Positions 1 to 11,290 of a stretch of DNA of 64,000 nt are shown here, one piece after another. The DNA is taken from the NCBI GenBank assembly GCA_015680685.1, contig MNCI01030039.1:90444-154443 (forward strand). The letters run 5' to 3'. Both the position numbers and the translations under genes were made by a program. Positions within the stretch are counted from its first letter, which is position 1. Every line of letters starts with the position of its first letter. Origin of the DNA: Gnetum montanum (lineage: Eukaryota > Streptophyta > Gnetopsida > Gnetales > Gnetaceae). A model generated the notes under the pieces. The model worked only from the letters and a program-made list of their open reading frames with translations. It did no database searches and was not told the origin of the DNA.

Positions 1-675
1 CAACACAAATGCATGAAGTTCCCTTGAAGTCACACCCTTTTCAATCCTTGAGTCCTTCCTTAGTTTGAGAAATACCTAGTCACCGATTTATTAATAGTTC
101 TTATTTAAAAAGAGATTGTACATTTCCAAGCCAAGAGAGACCATAGAACTAGTGGATGTATAGATGAAGTGAACTAATTGCCTGCCATATCAAAAGAAAC
201 ATACCTTAGTATCAACATCATAACTTAAAGGTAAAAATCAAACATTAGCAACCAATAGGAAAACAGTTCATACCATCATGAAGAACACTTATTGGGTGAC
301 AAACTTACAAGGTGGGTAACATGCACAAACACACACAAAATGAAAAAGTATAACGATGTTGTAAAAAAAATAAGAAAAATTAAAGAAGTTTGTAAAACAA
401 AAATGTGTAAAAAAAACATGTAAAACAAAAACATGTAAAACAAAAGTGTGTAAAACAAAAATGTGTAAAATAAAAAGGTGTAAAACAAAAATGTGTAAAA
501 CAAATATGTATAAAACAAAAACATGTAAAAAAATGTGTAAAACAAAAACACGTAAAACAAAAAATGTGTAAAACAAAAAACATGTAAAAATTTTTTTTAA
601 AAAGAACTAAGGGCCTTAAATGATTAGCATAGGTGGCCATCTCCCCCATGACTGAATTTCAAGGGAGAGATCCCA
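1..675 (-). repeat. 3' non-coding region of A2 with minisatellite
   Basis: This stretch matches the 3' region of A3 near 18700-19200, including a shared segment that ends in TGAGCA. I see no reading frame that looks real; the long Phe/Tyr-rich frames here are translations of the A-rich minisatellite. The junction at about 675 is an internal deletion that removed pol. Confidence 0.7.
395..592. repeat. A-rich minisatellite, about 11 units of roughly 16 bp
   Basis: Units of the type ATGTGTAAAACAAAAA are repeated in tandem with small indels. The equivalent place in A3 (about 19045-19110) has only about three units and in A1 (about 55000-55045) two degenerate ones, so the array expanded in this copy. 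Confidence 0.85.
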
Positions 676-842
676 AATAATGAGCATTTGTTTGAATTTC
701 TTAGAAGTGTCCAACTTCTTCCAATTGATGTTCTTAGATTAAGGGATGGAAGTCAGCCATGCTCATATTCCAAGGGATCTATGCCTTCGTTGTTGGCATA
801 AGTTATTTCCCTAGTTCATTCCATGCATGTTGGTTTGCTCTT

Positions 843-1523
843 TCAACTAGCTGTCAACCACGGGGTATCCACTACTTGTGTGGTTGCTACATATAGGCAT
901 CTTTGTCTCAGAGTTTCAAGGGCACACCTGTTGCATGGCAGAGATGCGGAGCATTCCTCCATGTCATCACCCGATGAATCATTGTATGTGATGCATGAAA
1001 CTTTCTTCTTCTCGATCTTCCCATAAATATTTACCTTAGATATCTCCAAGGAAAGATCATGAATCCCTAGGTATGCATTTATTGTGCTTAGCCATGCCCT
1101 TCCCATTATAATTGGGAAGTCCCCTTCATTGTTGTTGATCTCTATCACCAAGAAATCAGCTGGGTATGACCAACCACACACAGTGGAAATGATGTCCTCT
1201 ACCAATCCCAACGGAATGGTGATGGACTGGTCAGTTAGCTCTAGTTGAATGTTGCTCTTCTTAAGTTGGGGTAGGCTCTAGGCTTGATACATTTCTTGTG
1301 ATATTAAGTTAACTCTAGAACCTAAGTCAAGAGGAGCCTTATGTGGTTTGTTCCCGGTAACTTGGAGGTAGATTAAGGGACTCCTAGGGTCAGATAATTT
1401 CCTGGGAAGGTGGCCTACCTTGATCCAGTCTATTATAGTATGTGTTAACATAACCGTATGCGTTGAGCTTTGGTTTTGATTTGAAGGGAGCTTCGAAGCC
1501 TTGTATGTTGGAGGAGTGTACAC
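843..1523 (-). pseudogene. A2 retropepsin-like protease remnant
   Basis: This is the aspartic protease part of an Athila-like polyprotein. The usual D-S-G active site is D-L-G here (LDLGSRVNLI), so activity is unlikely. Downstream the frame keeps VEDI..TVCGWSYPADFLVIE and GRAWLSTI, the conserved C-terminal part of plant retropepsins. An in-frame stop follows EMYQA. The same region is recognisable in A3 (20691-21443) and A1 (53694-54140). It is fused downstream of gag with no separate start. Confidence 0.8.
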
Positions 1524-3972
1524 AGACTCAACCGCTTGTGGTTGTGAGAGCTTGTTTGGGCTTTTGGTTCTAAAGAGAGGTCTTCTCTTTTTACGGTTGT
1601 TAGAACCAGTAGCGGGTTGAATGTTTACAGCTCTCGTAGTATTACGTTGCTACGGTTAAGTGGTGAGTTCCCCTTGCATTGTTGGAGCAGGAGGTATGGG
1701 AACTATCGGTGGAAGAGAAGTGGATGGATTAGGAGGATGGTATGGATATGGAGAATATCCCGGAGGAGAAGGAGTCCTTCTAAAGTACTCCCAAACTTGG
1801 TAGTGATGTTGGGGAGTTGTGTGATCCATGGAGTCACTTGGAGAAATCAGTTGCTGCACGTAGTAACCATAAGGATCGGGTTGCCGGTAAGGGTATCGAT
1901 GTTTCGACGATGGCATCACCCATGACTGTGGGTATTGCCATTGCTGATGTTGTCCGATGGGTTGTGGTGGAGTTCCACTTGGATAGTACATCAACGGTTG
2001 GTGGAACTATCTTGGATTACCTTGGGGATAAGGTAACCTTCAGGTTGTCTACCGTCTGTTAAGTCTAAGGTTGAGTGCATACACCCCAGACTCTTGTAGA
2101 TGTGAGATGATTGGATAACATCCCTTAGGATGGTCATATTAGTAGATCTCACATCCACCATCATCATCTGTGTTTGAATCCACAACCTCATCAGAGATAT
2201 TTATTTTCTCCTTACCCTTGTCATGTGCAAGGCCTGAATCTCTTCTCTTTTTCTTATCTTTGTTACTACTTCGTTTCTCCTTAGACTCCTCTACAATCTT
2301 TAGGAGATTTTCAATTTTACTATCTAAGGAGCTCCATACTTCATCTACCTTAGCCGATACTTCTGTTGTTAGCTTCTGAAGTGGCAAGGTTTTTCTATTC
2401 ACCAACTCTTCAAGTGGTGACTCATCCTCTTTATTGAAAAATCTCACTCCCTTCTTTCGAAGAGAGGAATCATAGTTATATTCTTCCGAACTTTCTCTTT
2501 TTTGTAGCTCCCCTTCTTCTTTAGCTACTTGCTCCAACAATTGGTGAATCTCATGGGATCTAAGTTTTGATAATCTCCCTTGGGCATAAGTCCCAAGGGT
2601 TCACCTAGTTTCATACCTTAGCCCATCTACAATGTGGCGGAGTTGATCCTGCTGTGCGTAACCATGGCCCGGGCAATGATGTAACAATGCATATTAGTGG
2701 CCCATGGAAGCATCCAAGGGTTCATGCATACCTTGCTTCCATCCTTGGATCTGCTTACGCAAGTTAGACACTCTGGAGTAAGTTTGATACTTATTGTTGA
2801 AGAGTTCTAACATTGTACTCCACCTCCTAATGGTTTTCAGTTCTAAGGATCAGTACCAACTCTCTACTTCCTTTATGAGTGTCTTGGGAAAAAACTTCAG
2901 TTTCTGCTACTCATTCTCTATGTTTTACAAGACGCATGCATCATGGAATGCCTATAAATGATTTTTGGATCTGCGTTGTATCCCCCTTCGAAGCATGGGA
3001 TGTTATTCATGTCTCTAAGTGCTTGATCCGGCTATATTTTTGATGCCTTGTTGGGATTCTCACTGCCTCCGTGATATCCAACATACTTTGGGTGGCAAGT
3101 AGGGGTTCATCATGATCATCTCTTTCATGACATCTATGATGTCTTTGTTGTTCCCTACTTTCCCTTCTTTCATGCCCTTGTCCTCTCTCTCGACTCTCTC
3201 ATCGAGGTCTCTCATTTTGCCTACCTGTATCCTCACTGTTATGCTCTTTATAACTACACCCTAATGTGGAAGGAGAGGGTGAATGATGAGATGAAGGGAA
3301 AGAAGAAGGAGAACCATCACCATGATGATGCTTCTTACCTTCTCTTTTGTGGCTTCAGCCCCGATCGTGATGACAATTAGAATGCCTGTCCTTGTCATGT
3401 GTTGTTGTTCCCTTAGTGAACAGTTGGTGTTCACAGGGATCAGAACTAGGGTTATGTATTGTGGATTGTAGGTTTTGATACCCCACCTCCTCACTATCAT
3501 TAGGAGGAAAAACATCTTTCGATAGAGAACTGGTTATAAGTGGTTCACCATCTCCGATTTTACTTAGGATGTGCAGGACCTCTTTTCCCTTCAACAGTGT
3601 ATGATGGCTCTCCTGCCTTGAGTTTCTCATACATTGTCCTTCTATGGGATGATAATCCCTTGTGTCAAAATCACCTATAACATATTTAGCATAGAGCTAT
3701 GTCATGCCTATTTGTGCCAACGCATGGAGGAGGATGTTGGGGACTGCACGATTTGGAGGTAACACTATGTTACCTTGCAAGTTTCTCCAACTCATCTATT
3801 CATCTTGATGGAGGATAAAAGTAAAATTGGCTATATACTCATCCCAATGAGTATATACCACCCTATATTATTGAGGAACTAGCTGATTTTGGTTATGTGT
3901 TTTAGATTGCCAACTGTTTCTTGTATTGTCCCTAGGTGGTGTAATGATCTTATGAGAAGAAGAAGAAGACAT
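1524..3972 (-). pseudogene. A2 gag polyprotein remnant
   Basis: The gag region starts with ATG at 3972 (MSSSSSHKI...), 124 bases inside the primer-binding site, and is broken by several stops and frameshifts. The N-terminal block contains VVYTHWDEY, FTFILHQDE and GNIVLPP, shared with gag of A1, A3 and A4. A basic, Ser/His-rich stretch follows. Then comes a coiled-coil-like segment (2139-2540, LEQVAKEEGELQKR...) and a short Cys/His cluster (GCEIY.YDHPKGC) whose second Cys is replaced by Tyr. The C-terminal part is Pro/Gln/Tyr-rich. Gag packages element RNA in virus-like particles; this copy cannot make a full protein. Confidence 0.8.
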
Positions 3973-4095
3973 TGTGTCTTATCGGTGTGCTAATTAACTG
4001 TTATATAAATTTTTGTTTAATTAACCCTAAGGTTCATTTAAGCTCCCAATGATGTGAGTGATTTCTTATGTTCTACTTAGCGCACAAATACTTAG

Positions 4096-4114
4096 TCCCT
4101 GGCAACGGTGCCAA
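4096..4114 (-). other. A2 primer-binding site
   Basis: On the minus strand the bases next to the LTR read TTGGCACCGTTGCCAGGGA, two substitutions from the tRNA-Asp type site TTGGCGCCGTTGCCGGGGA seen intact at 63357. Confidence 0.85.
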
Positions 4115-4924
4115 TAATGAGTGGCGAGGTACCCCTACACGCAACCATACAAATATGAGCGTAACATGCACAATCTGGTCGAACTCTGCAAACTAAGTGC
4201 CTACACGTCTTATGGAACACTTAAGGTTAATTATTCGTTATCTTCCCAGACTTACTTGTAGTTGTCACGGTGTATGGGTAAGTCTGAGGTATATGATTTT
4301 TATATATTTTTCTGATTTATCTCCTATGCTGATAAGGTGAAGGGTGAAGAGACTAATTAACTAAATTTAACTAACTAACTAAACTTGAATTAACCTAGCA
4401 TCAGCATCCATTCGAACTTACCGTTCACACCCTGAACCAATGCAACCTTGGTTACCAAATGCTAATCGTTGCTGGGATCACCAAGCATAACGCACGTGCT
4501 CGAAGCGGTCGTACTGAGGCACTTAACTAGGAGAGAAGGGTTGAGAGAGATTTAATCATTAATAAAACATGTAAATGATAAACAATAAATAAAAATAAAT
4601 AAAAGTCCTAATTAGCCTATTCCATGCACTGCAAGGTTTATCCAAGAATTTCATCTTTATTTCCGTACACAAACATGTGTTCAGGTACCATATTCGCTTG
4701 AATAAAGATCTGTTCACTTTGGAGCTCCTACTGCAGGCACATGGAAAATATTCTATCTCTGGAGAGGGAAAACTGCCAGAGTTTTGCTAAGGTCTAGATC
4801 TAGATGTAGAAACAAGGGAGAGCCACCTCTTATTTATAGACTTGGCAGTGCACCGCGATATTGTGGGGGACGATGTGATATCATGTATGTGATATCGCAG
4901 CCCATGCGATATCGTGTCCCATCA
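4115..4924 (-). repeat. A2 5' LTR
   Basis: The LTR is 810 bp. On the minus strand it begins TGATGGGACACG and ends CTCATTA (CTCATCA in other copies). U3 has GATATC palindromes (about 4850-4920) directly upstream of the TATA-like TCTATAAATAAG at about 4830-4840. The rest aligns with the LTRs of A1 and A4. Confidence 0.85.
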
Positions 4925-5525
4925 CCAAACAACGTTTTAAGGTTGGACCTTTTTTGCACTCACACACTTTGGCATTTTTGGCAAACATTTTTGCATTCAA
5001 TAGCTTTGAACACATAGAAAGCCTCTGGAATCCCTAACTTGGAACTCCCTTTTTGAGCAATTGCTACCCCCATAAAAATTGTTGCCCCCCTCCCCCCATA
5101 GCCATTGTTACACCCTCCTATGACATGAATGTTGTGGATCTAGTGCAAGGAGCAGCAAAGGTTTGAAAGCATTGGAAGTTTTGTAGCATCTATATTGTGG
5201 AGCAATGGATTCCAAACCCCCATTGAAGTGAACTCCCCTGGTACCCCTGGTACCCCAGGCACATTTCTTTATTCTTTCTTTTTTAAATAAAGTTGAAGGT
5301 TTCTAGTTTTGTGTGCAATCAACATTTACTTTTAATTTTCTAGATCTGTAATCTTTGCATTTTTATTTTTACAACCTTGTTTACCCTCTTCTAAGTTCCT
5401 AGGTGATCTATCAAACCATCCAAGACACCTTGAATCCCATTTTTTTAAGGCCCTGAGGATTTGGGGTTAAATTTTTTGTGCTAGGACTTTTGGTTTTCTA
5501 GCAAACAAATTTTTTAGTTGCTATA
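4925..5525 (+). repeat. D 5' LTR, 3' part only
   Basis: The segment aligns along its length with 58992-59605, the end of the D 3' LTR. Shared landmarks are the AGCAGCAAAGGTTTGAAAGC stretch, the ACCCCAGGCACATTT stretch and the AT-rich R/U5 region with AATAAAG. It ends CTATA just before a 6-nt spacer and the primer site. Confidence 0.85.
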
Positions 5526-5531
5526 GTTTTA

Positions 5532-5550
5532 TGATGCTAGCAGGAGGGTC
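5532..5550 (+). other. D primer-binding site
   Basis: TGATGCTAGCAGGAGGGTC lies 6 nt after the LTR end. It differs by a few bases from the sites of B (TGGTGCTATAAGGAGGGCC) and C (TGGTGCTAGAAGGAGGGCT). The three sites have the same spacing, so they are the same tRNA primer class. I did not identify the tRNA with certainty. Confidence 0.75.
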
Positions 5551-6345
5551 TCCACTCAAGTTCTTTGTCAAAATTAATCTGTCAATTCTCTACCATTTTT
5601 TTCTATCCCCAAGCCCCTAGTGTGAGTGTTTGGGCTTTGAAAATTTCATAATAGTTACTAGAAATTTAAAAACCAGTATGGGTGTTTCATCCAAAACCTT
5701 ACCTTCATACTGTAAAAACATACAAAGTTTCCACTTTAGTTTACTTCCCAAAATGTAAACCCTGCTTCCCCAATGTTGTGTGGGAAAGTGTGAGATTTTT
5801 AATCTTAGCCCCCTCATTCCCCCCTCTCCACCTTGTGGGTATTAAATCTTCCTTAGCTAGGAAGGGTGTTACCCCCCTGAACCACCCAAACCCCTTGTTG
5901 TGAATTGTTTCCAATAGGGTCAACATGGCCACCCACTAAAAAACCTGACCTTTTTAAAAATAAGAGTTTCCACTCTAGTTTTTTCACTAAAACAATACTT
6001 ATCAAAACCTTTTCCCTACTCTACCAATGTTGAAATAGGAAGGTGTGAGATCCTTCAATCTCACCCTCTTCTTTCCCCCTACCACACCCAATGTAGAAGA
6101 CAACTAGGAGGCCAATATGGGTGAAATTTATTAGAACCATTTCTAGCTTTCCATTTTTGATAAACAGGTATAGCCCCCTTACCCCCACTTACTATTTATA
6201 GTAAGTAACCCATTTTCAACCATCTTTAAATTCCACTTTTTGGAACTTGTACTTTTTCCACCTTTTGTAACCTTTTCAAGCCATTTTCACCATCGTAACC
6301 ATGTATTTCAACTAATCATTTGTATTGCCTCTAAACCTAACAAAC
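5551..6345 (+). repeat. D untranslated leader with an imperfect direct repeat
   Basis: No credible coding frame. Two segments, about 5728-5840 and 5966-6085, repeat the order TTTCCACTYTAGTTT, CAATGTTG, AGTGTGAGAT-like and a CCCCCTCYYC-rich tract, offset by about 240 bp. C-rich tracts recur throughout. Confidence 0.55.
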
Positions 6346-9300
6346 ATGGTATCTAGGTAGGATGAATTTTGTATCTATAACCCAAAAGACCTTACAGTCA
6401 TAGAACAAAGGCAATCTCTTAGCCAAAGAGTTGAGAACCCAAATTTTGTGGTAATCAATGAGGAATTTTATAACTTCCTCTATGCCAAGATACAAGCTGA
6501 TCTCTTGATACTATGCTTCGAATTTGATGCTAAGCATTAGTTTGAAATCATACATCAAGATGGGAAAGAATACATCCCATCCTTGTATGACCAAGTACCC
6601 CACATAAATGTTTATGTGAAAATGCTCATACAACTCATAGAGGTTGATGAGTTTAGTGAGGGAATTAGCTCAGAGAATTGGCAAGGAGAGAAAGATGAGT
6701 TTGAGGCTAAAAAGGAGCTGGACACCCTCATGGAAAATCTTTTTAAACTCTAGCTCTTCAAAGAACCACATGGGACCCCACATTTTATACCTCATTGATG
6801 GAATTGATTCCTCAATGAAACTCTCCTCCTATCCATCCTATCATGTTTGGGTCCACACCCATCATCATCATACACTAGACACAACCCATGTCTTAATCCA
6901 CCTCATTATTCTCATCAGTACCCTTTTCCACACAACATAACTTCGTTCATCCAACCATGGTGATGTCTACCTCACCACCTCCCTTTGTCATACCAATGAT
7001 CCTCATTGAGGCCCCTAGCATCACAAGCATATCATACCCCATTTTTCCCCTTTGTGCCTCAAGTTCTAGCATCAATGTCTTTCTCCTTATTTAGCCCAAC
7101 TATGACCACAATAACATAGCCTCTTCCTTCAATTCCACAACCACAAGTCTCACAACTTCTTCCTCAACCATCAACACAAGCATCATAGCCTACAAGGATG
7201 GCCCACGACTTGGATCAATCTTTCCGAATGATTCAAGACCTTAACAAAGAGCTACAAAAACTTAAATCCAATACAACTCAGATATTCAAAGTTCTAGATT
7301 TCTATTAAGATGATCCTGTAATCCTTACAGTGTCTCAAATAACCTTTCTTGTAGGCCTACTTATTCCAAACTTCACCAAATACAATGGTGAAGGAGATCC
7401 CAATGTACATCTAGTAACCTTCCTATTTGAGTGCCTCTTCTTGCAAGTTTGGCCTCACATGATATTATGGATCTTCCCCATGTCCCTTAAGGGTAAGGCT
7501 CTAGATTGGTATTGAACCTTGCTTAGAGGTTCCATATCTTCCCTTGAGGACCTTATTAACTAGTTTGTCATCCACTTCAGATACAACATGAAGTTGGATG
7601 CTACATTGGACCAATTATAAAGGTTAGGTAGGGGCCACTTAAACTAGTCAAAAGGTTCATTCAAAGATTGAACTCAACACTTAATGAGATTTCAGAGCCT
7701 ATTACTAAAACTTACCTCTTGGCTATTTACAAGGGGATAGTAAATGATGTTATTAAGTCAAAAATGTACTACTTAGAGCCTTGGTCACTAAGCTAAACCT
7801 TCTTACAAACCAAGAACATTGAGGAGGTAGCTAAGGCAAGCAACGACTCAACCTACATGGCCTACAAAAATTAACATGTGGGAAGGGATAGTAATAGGAA
7901 TAAACAAGAACATACAACTATGGCCATTTTAGCAAAAAAACCAAAAAAAGGATAGGGGAGGGGATCACCACCATGCAACACATCCCCTAACTCATCACAA
8001 CCATCCACTTCCTACATCCTAAATCAACCAAGACCAAAATTTGGGCTTAAGAAGAGGTCTCACTACATTAAGTTGCTTATGAAGCCTTCTGAGCTTCTAG
8101 AAAATTTGCTTAAAGACAACCATATAAAACATAAGCAACTATCTGAAGAAGGCCTTAAGAGGTATGATCATCTTTGTGATATAGCTAAGGACCCAACGAT
8201 AGCTACCAACGATGATCCTAAGCTACCAAAGTACTTTATATTGGATAGGTATTGCTACTATCTTCAAATGGTTGGCAATAATACCAATTCTTACCTAGCA
8301 TTAAAGGATGACCTATAGAAGATGATAAACTATGGAAAGTTGGTTGTGAATGAACCCAACTCTCCAAGAGCCAGTGATAACTTTTATACTCTGACCTCAT
8401 TCACAAAAACCAATTGGTCTAATCCCCCTCGAGAACCATTTGTTATTAGAGCACCACCACAATCCGGAAGCACAAAGCCTAGAGAGCCATTTTTCATATG
8501 GATACCACCTCCTCTAGTCCCTAAGGAACCTTTCATCATACATGTTCTTCCTTCAGTGGCTTCAACACCACAACATAATCAATGAGTTGCTAATCCTCCA
8601 AATCCTATGGAGCCATTCCTTATCTAGGTTCCTTCATCTTCAACAAGTAAGCCTACAACAACCCATGAACAAAGCCCACCTATAGTGGTTAATAACTTAG
8701 AGGTTAGTAGGAAATCATCATCACAATAGCAGTGAAAGAAACCTATCACCAAACCAACCAAGAAGCCCACTAAAGGTAATCAACCAAGACCAACTACAAC
8801 CATGGACAAGGGGCCCAAGGCACATGGGCCAAAACTTAAGTAACCAATTCTAGAAAGATTAGAGGAGGTTAGAACCACCAAGGCTGAAACCTTGCAAGCC
8901 AAGAGAAAGAGCTTTCATGCAATAATGAACCAAGCTAAATGATCGCTAAAGAAAAACACATCCCCAGACTTTTATGACCTGGTCATGACATCTCCTACTC
9001 ATGGAGATGCACTAGCTCAAGTATTAACAACTATCCTTGTGAATAGGGACATGCCTACCGATTGAGAGTTGATTCACTCTATCATTGAGTAAGCATCACT
9101 TAGGGGAAATGGGAATCAACCCACACTTAACTTCCATGATAGTGAAGTGAAAATTAACTCTTGAAACAAAGAAGTGCTATCTATTCCTCTCCTTATCATC
9201 ATACATGCTAGTAGATACAAAGTTCATTGCGTTCATGTGGATGATAAGGCAGCCACAAATGTGGTACCATATTCCATTGTTGACAAACTAGGCCTAACTA

Positions 9301-9797
9301 AGAACATCTAAGTGACCACCACCTCAGCACTCAAGTCAATTAATTGCTCATGAGTAGTAGTGTGAGGTTTCATCTCGTTGGATTTTGTAGCCAATGAGCA
9401 ATTTTCCACATTTTCCAACTTCCTAGTGGGTGAAGAGAAACTAGGTTTCAACTTGATCCTAGGAAGGGCATGGTTGGCTAGGCTTTGTGTAGTTTTTTCT
9501 CCTATACATCAAGAGATTCACTTTTCATATGATGGTGGGGAGATTGTGATCTACAAAGACAATGTATTTTTGTCCTTAGTTAACTATGTCAACATTGATT
9601 GAGGCTCAAAGGTGTATTTTCAAGAGGAAACTCCTGACACTTCAACTAGGGTCACCAATAACAAAGATAATAATGATGCTAGCAACATCAACTCCACAAA
9701 GATGAATAACCAACAAAAATGCATGCAAATGACCATGCTAAATGGTGAACATAGGATTGTGCAAAATAGATTCATTGATTTGTTTAAGATCAAATAA
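6346..9797 (+). pseudogene. D gag-protease polyprotein remnant
   Basis: The likely start is ATG 6346 (MVSR, then a TAG where Trp is expected). The frame has roughly twenty stops and several shifts. The central gag domain is clear at about 7340-7610: FTKYNGEGDPNVHLVTF, then MSLKGKALDWY and SISSLEDLIN, matching B and C. A diverged zinc-finger-like block (DRYCYYLQMVGNNTNSYLALK, about 8240-8310) has lost most metal ligands; B keeps C-x2-H-x4-H-x4-C there. A Pro-rich linker follows with repeated PREPF motifs. Protease is at about 9220-9600: HVDDKAATNVV, where D-D-G has become D-D-K, and LGRAWLARL near the C-terminus. No pol follows. Confidence 0.8.
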
Positions 9798-9942
9798 CAA
9801 GTGCCTAGCAAGAACCTTATACTCTCTCTTGCTAAGGATCATTTGTTCACTTTTGCAATATTGTATCATATCTCACTATTAGTTTTATCCTTATATGCTC
9901 TTTTAAGAGCATCCCATAATTACTAGACAGCATGTAGACTAT

Positions 9943-10307
9943 GGCCTACCAAGGCCTAAAACTAGCAAAATCTAACCCTTTTGACCTATATTGGCTAATT
10001 TAAACTATTTGTAGCCTATTTTGCTTGATTTTTCCTTATTCCAAAATATTTCGATTTGTTTATAGCCTTGATTTACACTATCTACCTTCTTGACCCAGTA
10101 TTGCCTTTACATAGCCTACATCTTCTTTATGGCATTATTTGCCCTTCTTTAGCTTTGAATGGGTGTCAAATAGTAGGGTTCGACCTTCCTTAACCACCAT
10201 TTGACACCATGTGACCATGGTCCACTAAGACTTTAAACAGGCACTATGGCCTACTAAGGCCTAAAATTGGCAACCTAATATCTACCAGGGCCTAAAACTA
10301 ATGAGCA
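9943..10307 (+). repeat. D hairpin-unit cluster 1
   Basis: Four units of the stem/6-nt loop/stem type followed by TAAAACTRGCA-like sequence. Examples are GGCC-TACCAA-GGCC then TAAAACTAGCA at 9943, GGTC-CACTAA-GACT at 10219, and GGCC-TACTAA-GGCC shortly after. They lie in the sense orientation of D, between gag-pro and the antisense ORF. Confidence 0.75.
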
Positions 10308-10569
10308 TAACAAACTTTTATTCTTTTCCCTATACCAACATCATAGCTAACCTACTTGATGGAATTTTTTGCAAGTTTTACTTATCTATAATCATTACAA
10401 CATATTTTTATAAGCCTTGTTGCATCTACTCTTTATGCATTTGAAACATAAAAAAATCTAAAACTAATGTGTAGCCATAGTCACAATATGTGAGAACAAT
10501 CAAAGAATACCAAAATGTCCATATGTCCATGCCCATAGGCACACCATGCACCATACAATAACTATAACA

Positions 10570-11290
10570 TTACATGATCATCAACAAATTCATCATGTAG
10601 ATAAAATCTAAGTCATAGGCAGAAGAAGGGGCCTCATTAAGTATATCCTCATCAATTGCATCAGCACCATTACATGAGGCCTACAAGCAACAACAAACCA
10701 AATAAACCAAGTAAACATTAGTATCCATTATGGTTGTAGCACATAACCATTAAAACCATTTTAAACAATAATAATAATAATAACATATTTTCCCATCAAA
10801 CTTGAAAGGTTCAAAATATAACCCAACAGCTCAAAGGATGCCTAAAAATTCTAACTGCATCTTTCTATTAATACTCTATTATTATCTTCACTACGATAAC
10901 ATGGTTCAATATATGAAATTTCATAAGAAAATATTAAATTCCAAAAAATCCAAAAACACATTAACCAGAACCAAACACAAGATACAATCTTGTTGTTCAA
11001 TGTGAATTTGGGCCTTAATAGTAGGTACAAAAGCAACGGATCTGACTATGGAACCAACATGAGCCTATCGAGATTATCACTCTTTTTGTCATCATCAATA
11101 TCACTATGTTCATTGTTGTAATGTTCATGAATGATTACCCTAAGTTGTTGTGAAATTGTCAATTCATGTCTCGTAGATAGTTTTCTTTTTAGCCACTCAA
11201 GGAGAATTCTTCCTTTCTGTTCTTCCTCCAACACCTTACTAAAAATGGGTGGTTTTTCATGGGTAAAAGTTGTTAAGGATCATTAGGAGT
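10570..11290 (-). pseudogene. D antisense spliced ORF, last two exons
   Basis: On the minus strand a coding-like exon (about 11290-11055, containing EEEQKGRILLEWL and NNEHSDIDDDKKSDN) ends with ATGTTG|GTTCC. After a 374-bp AT-rich intron, a pyrimidine-rich acceptor (TGTTGTTGCTTGTAG) leads into a 37-codon acidic last exon (10680-10570, ASCNGADAIDEDILNE...) ending in TAA. Both junctions are phase 0. The placement mirrors the antisense ORF of B: directly after gag-pro, bracketed by hairpin units, with an acidic last exon. I could not recognise a family. Coding-like sequence continues rightward (about 11300-11420, [17 protein letters not shown]) but is frameshifted. Confidence 0.45.

Larger units (their letters stand above)
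1..4924 (-). mobile_element. A2: Athila-like Ty3/gypsy element, 5' part plus deleted interior
   Basis: This is a minus-strand LTR retrotransposon whose 5' LTR is 4115-4924 and whose 3' end runs off the left edge. Reading leftward the order is LTR, primer-binding site, gag, protease, then the family's 3' non-coding region. Reverse transcriptase, RNase H and integrase are missing: near 675 the sequence passes directly from the 5' flank of RT to the 3' region, as comparison with A3 (16260-24419) shows. Insertion was into the 5' LTR of D: bases after 4924 continue the D LTR sequence seen uninterrupted near 58990. The Athila-like assignment rests on the tRNA-Asp type primer site and on the RT of the A3 copy. 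Confidence 0.85.

Noticed and set aside
276-649. Three overlapping Phe/Tyr/Leu-rich open frames that look like membrane proteins
   Set aside because: They are translations of the ATGTGTAAAACAAAA minisatellite read on the other strand in all three frames.
10802-11005. Short plus-strand ORF of 67 codons
   Set aside because: It falls in the intron of the antisense ORF of D and has Lys/Asn-rich AT-driven composition.
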